This document shows, piece after piece, positions 61,345-64,000 of a stretch of 64,000 nt of DNA. This DNA is from Deltaproteobacteria bacterium GWA2_38_16 (GTDB lineage Bacteria > Bdellovibrionota > JACOXK01 > 2-02-FULL-40-11): contig MGPE01000001.1 of the NCBI GenBank assembly GCA_001797335.1, forward strand, positions 1 to 64,000, read 5' to 3'. Both the position numbers and the translations under genes were made by a program. The number at the start of each line of letters is the position of its first letter. Positions within the stretch are counted from its first letter, which is position 1. The notes beneath the pieces were generated by a model, which made no database searches, was not told where the DNA came from, and worked only from the letters and a program-made list of their open reading frames with translations.

Positions 61345-63219
61345 ATGAGTAATAAATATAAAGTCATTGTTATTGGTGCGGGCCACGCGGGAATAGAAGC
61401 CGCCCTCGCTTCTGCTCGCATGAATGTCTCTACATTACTTTTAACAATGAACCTAGATCGCGTTGGTTGGATGTCTTGTAATCCTGCCATTGGTGGAATT
61501 GCCAAGGGACATTTAGTTAAAGAGGTGGATGCCCTGGGCGGCGAGATGGCTAAAAATATTGATCATACAGGCATTCAATTTCGAAGGCTTAATACAAAAA
61601 AAGGTCCGGCTGTTCAGTCCACCAGGGCCCAAGCGGACAAGGTGTTGTATGCGCAGAGGATTAAAAAGGTAGTTGAGTCTCAACAAAATTTAGATTTACG
61701 TCAAGGAACCATTGAAAATATTAGAATTGAAAGTGGTAAAGTAAAAGGAGTGACTACTCAAATTGGTGAATATATTGAAACCGAAAGCGTTATTGTAACC
61801 ACCGGAACCTTTCTAAATGGTTTAATTCACATAGGAAATATAAATTATTCTGCAGGCAGAGCTGGAGATTTTCCTTCCATAGGACTAGCACAGAGCTTTA
61901 AAGAGCTTGATTTTAAAATGGGACGCCTAAAAACAGGAACTCCACCTAGACTTAATGCCAAGACCATTGATTTTAGTAAGCTTATTCCTCAATGTGGGGA
62001 TAATCCGCCACCACCCTTTTCGTTTTCTACAGATAAAATTACTCAACCACAAGTAGCGTGCCACATGACGTATACAAATGAAAAAACACATGAAATTATT
62101 AAAGAAAACATTCATTTGTCGGCCATGTATAGTGGCAATATTAAGGGCATTGGGCCTCGATATTGCCCTTCTATTGAAGATAAAGTAGTTCGATTTTCCA
62201 GTAAATTAAGGCACCAAATATTTTTGGAACCAGAAGGGCTGAGTACTCAGGAAATATATGTAAATGGAGTATCCACGAGCCTTCCTGTGGATACTCAGTC
62301 TGAGTTTTTAAAAACGATTGAAGGGCTTGAGCATGCCGAAATGATGAGGCACGGCTACGCCATTGAATACGACTTTATTTTTCCAACGGAATTAAAAGAA
62401 ACGCTAGAAACAAAAAAAATTGAAGGTTTATTTTTGGCAGGACAAATTAATGGAACTACGGGTTATGAAGAAGCCGCAGCCCAGGGGCTTATGGCAGGAA
62501 TTAACGCAGCGCTTAAAATAGAAAATAAAGAGCCGCTTATTTTAAAACGGCATGAATCATATATTGGAGTTTTAATTGATGACTTAATTACCAAGGGAAC
62601 GCAGGAGCCTTATCGAATGTTTACCTCTCGGGCAGAATATCGGCTTTTGTTAAGAGAAGATAATGCTGATTTAAGGCTTAGAGAATATGGGCGAAAACTT
62701 GGCTTGGTAAATGAGACAGAATACCAAAAATATATAACAAAAAAAGAAAGCATTGAAAAGGCCACCGCTTTTTTACAAACCACAAAAATATCCCCAAAAG
62801 AAGAAATTAATAAAAAACTTTTAGAGAAGGGCCTTTCTCCTATAGAGAATCAAATAAATTTAGATAAGCTCTTAAGAAGGCCAGAAGTTAATTTTGAAAT
62901 GCTTCGAGATCTTGGTTTTGTACAAGAGGAATATTCTGAAGATGTTATTTATCAGGTTGAAATGAATGTAAAATATAAGGGTTATATTGATAGACAATGG
63001 GACGATGTTCAAAAATACGAAAAATTAGAAAAAATAAGTATACCTAAAAACATGGATTTTTCTTCTGTTCCCGGCCTTTCTCATGAAGTTAAAGAAAAGC
63101 TTGTGCAGTTTAGGCCTGCTTCCATTGGGCAAGCGCTTAGAATTTCTGGAATTACCCCAGGATCTATTGCGGCCCTTATGGTTGGAATCAAGAAAAATGT
63201 TTCACGTGAAACATTTTAG
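61345..63219 (+). CDS. mnmG: tRNA uridine-5-carboxymethylaminomethyl modification enzyme MnmG
   Basis: A 624-residue FAD/NADH enzyme, partner of MnmE. The FAD-binding start is [20 protein letters not shown]; also seen are [20 protein letters not shown], the [14 protein letters not shown] block, [11 protein letters not shown] and the C-terminal helical domain with [23 protein letters not shown] site precedes the ATG. The final codons (NVSRETF) are encoded by a perfect parS site. Confidence 0.97.
   Translation: MSNKYKVIVIGAGHAGIEAALASARMNVSTLLLTMNLDRVGWMSCNPAIGGIAKGHLVKEVDALGGEMAKNIDHTGIQFRRLNTKKGPAVQSTRAQADKVLYAQRIKKVVESQQNLDLRQGTIENIRIESGKVKGVTTQIGEYIETESVIVTTGTFLNGLIHIGNINYSAGRAGDFPSIGLAQSFKELDFKMGRLKTGTPPRLNAKTIDFSKLIPQCGDNPPPPFSFSTDKITQPQVACHMTYTNEKTHEIIKENIHLSAMYSGNIKGIGPRYCPSIEDKVVRFSSKLRHQIFLEPEGLSTQEIYVNGVSTSLPVDTQSEFLKTIEGLEHAEMMRHGYAIEYDFIFPTELKETLETKKIEGLFLAGQINGTTGYEEAAAQGLMAGINAALKIENKEPLILKRHESYIGVLIDDLITKGTQEPYRMFTSRAEYRLLLREDNADLRLREYGRKLGLVNETEYQKYITKKESIEKATAFLQTTKISPKEEINKKLLEKGLSPIENQINLDKLLRRPEVNFEMLRDLGFVQEEYSEDVIYQVEMNVKYKGYIDRQWDDVQKYEKLEKISIPKNMDFSSVPGLSHEVKEKLVQFRPASIGQALRISGITPGSIAALMVGIKKNVSRETF
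63198..63213. promoter_or_regulatory. parS: parS centromere site
   Basis: A perfect 16-base TGTTTCACGTGAAACA, the consensus ParB-binding site, inside the 3' end of mnmG. The palindrome extends four bases further on each side (63194-63217). It lies about 9 kb from oriC and 57 bases before parA, the normal neighbourhood for chromosomal parS. Confidence 0.95.
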
Positions 63220-63269
63220 TCACTTTTTTATTTACAAAAAATTTCATCTTCGTTACAACTAAAAGAGTC

Positions 63270-64000
63270 ATGTCGGACAAGTCTCCAAAAATCATTACAG
63301 TAACCAATCAAAAGGGCGGTGTTGGAAAAACAACAACTGTTATTAATTTGGGGGCATCTTTAGCCGCTGCTGAAAAAAAGACACTTTTGTTGGATTTAGA
63401 TCCCCAGGGAAATGCGGGAAGCGGCCTTGGAGTTGATAAGCTCTCTCTCACTGGAAAAACTATTTATAATGTTTTGGTTCAAGAACGAAAAATGTCAGAA
63501 GTAATCATTAAAACAGAGCTAGATGGGCTTGATATTGTCCCCTCTAATCAAGATCTGATTGGTGCTGAAGTAGAGCTTGTGACAGAAATTGCTAGAGAAA
63601 CACGGCTTAAAGTATCTTTAGAAGAAATTTTACCCCTATATGATTATATTTTAATAGATTGCCCTCCGAGCTTGGGGCTTTTAACCATTAATGCGCTTAC
63701 GGCGTCTGATTCTTATTTAGTTCCTATGCAATGTGAATATTATGCCATGGAAGGACTTTCCCAATTGGTTAAGTTGGTTGGGCTAGTTAATAAAAGTTTA
63801 AATCCAAAATTGTCTCAAGAAGGAATTTTATTAACCATGTTTGATAGTCGAAATAATTTATGCCACCAGGTGGCGGCAGAAATTCGAGAACATTTTAAAG
63901 GGCAGGTATTTCAATCGGTCATTCCAAGGAATGTAAAGCTGAGCGAATGTCCGAGCCATGGAAAACCTATTTTGCTGTACGATGTAAACTCCAAAGGAGC
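63270..64000 (+). CDS. parA: Chromosome-partitioning ATPase ParA/Soj, 3' end outside window
   Basis: An open frame from the ATG at 63270 through the window end (243 codons, no stop). The deviant Walker A NQKGGVGKTTTVINLGA is near the N-terminus, with LLDLDPQGNAGSGLG, IDCPPSLGLLTINAL and the C-terminal-side IPRNVKLSECPSHGKP. This is the chromosomal Soj type without an N-terminal regulatory extension. With parS it segregates the origin; parB is expected just downstream but is not visible. Confidence 0.94.
   Translation, partial: MSDKSPKIITVTNQKGGVGKTTTVINLGASLAAAEKKTLLLDLDPQGNAGSGLGVDKLSLTGKTIYNVLVQERKMSEVIIKTELDGLDIVPSNQDLIGAEVELVTEIARETRLKVSLEEILPLYDYILIDCPPSLGLLTINALTASDSYLVPMQCEYYAMEGLSQLVKLVGLVNKSLNPKLSQEGILLTMFDSRNNLCHQVAAEIREHFKGQVFQSVIPRNVKLSECPSHGKPILLYDVNSKG

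Overview
The window is 64 kb of AT-rich, very compact chromosome from a Gram-negative (diderm) bacterium, and it includes the replication origin. The diderm call rests on tamB and Omp85/TamA-BamA genes, a SurA-like chaperone, type IV pilus alignment proteins and a lipid A-type phosphoethanolamine transferase. The gene order (dnaA-oriC-dnaN-recF-gyrB, rpmH-rnpA-yidD-yidC-mnmE-mnmG-parA, pilMNOPQ next to shikimate genes, gatCAB, NtrC-type signalling) suggests a deltaproteobacterium-like lineage in the broad sense. That placement is inferred from gene content, not from a phylogeny.

Layout. 0-0.6 kb: 3' end of a leucyl aminopeptidase gene. 0.6-4.1 kb (minus): a two-kinase/one-regulator signalling operon whose NtrC-like regulator lacks the GAFTGA loop. 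4.2-10.5 kb (minus): gatC-gatA-gatB, an AsmA-like gene and mtnA. 10.6-16.9 kb (plus): pilM-N-O-P-Q followed without a gap by aroC-aroB; PilQ stops before the secretin pore domain. 16.9-25.6 kb: two small envelope genes, a CDP-alcohol phosphatidyltransferase, then glmU-glmS-uvrD and a TPR/cation-efflux pair on the minus strand. 25.7-42.5 kb (plus): an unrecognised secreted protein, ssb, and a tightly overlapped run of TPR-aroQ-pepQ-TPR-tamB-omp85-surA-pdxA-phosphohexomutase-uvrA dominated by outer-membrane biogenesis. 42.5-44.4 kb (minus): Fo genes atpZ-atpI-atpB-atpE and a half-size GDT1 transporter. 44.4-53.8 kb (minus): hemL, gyrA, fabH, gyrB, recF, dnaN. 53.8-54.4 kb: oriC with DnaA boxes, a (CTA)5 DnaA-trio and an AT-rich unwinding stretch. 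54.4-57.4 kb (minus): dnaA and a phosphoethanolamine transferase. 57.5-64 kb (plus): rpmH, rnpA, yidD, yidC, mnmE, mnmG and the start of parA, with a perfect parS inside the end of mnmG.

How it works together. From 42.5 to 53.8 kb and from 57.5 kb onward transcription points away from oriC, so both flanks are co-directional with replication. Genes are commonly joined by ATGA stop/start overlaps. All four convergent gene pairs overlap at their stop codons, leaving no room for ordinary terminators. Several promoters sit so close to start codons that leaderless mRNAs are likely.

The most unusual signal is a GC-rich, imperfectly palindromic element of about 87 bp present in two diverged copies. 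One lies between mnmE and mnmG; the other is inserted in frame in the uvrD coding sequence. The arms carry compensatory substitutions. This resembles the Rickettsia palindromic elements in behaviour. Other points worth attention are the secretin-less PilQ, a UvrA missing its insertion domain, the GAFTGA-less NtrC protein, and the textbook-clear DnaA-trio.
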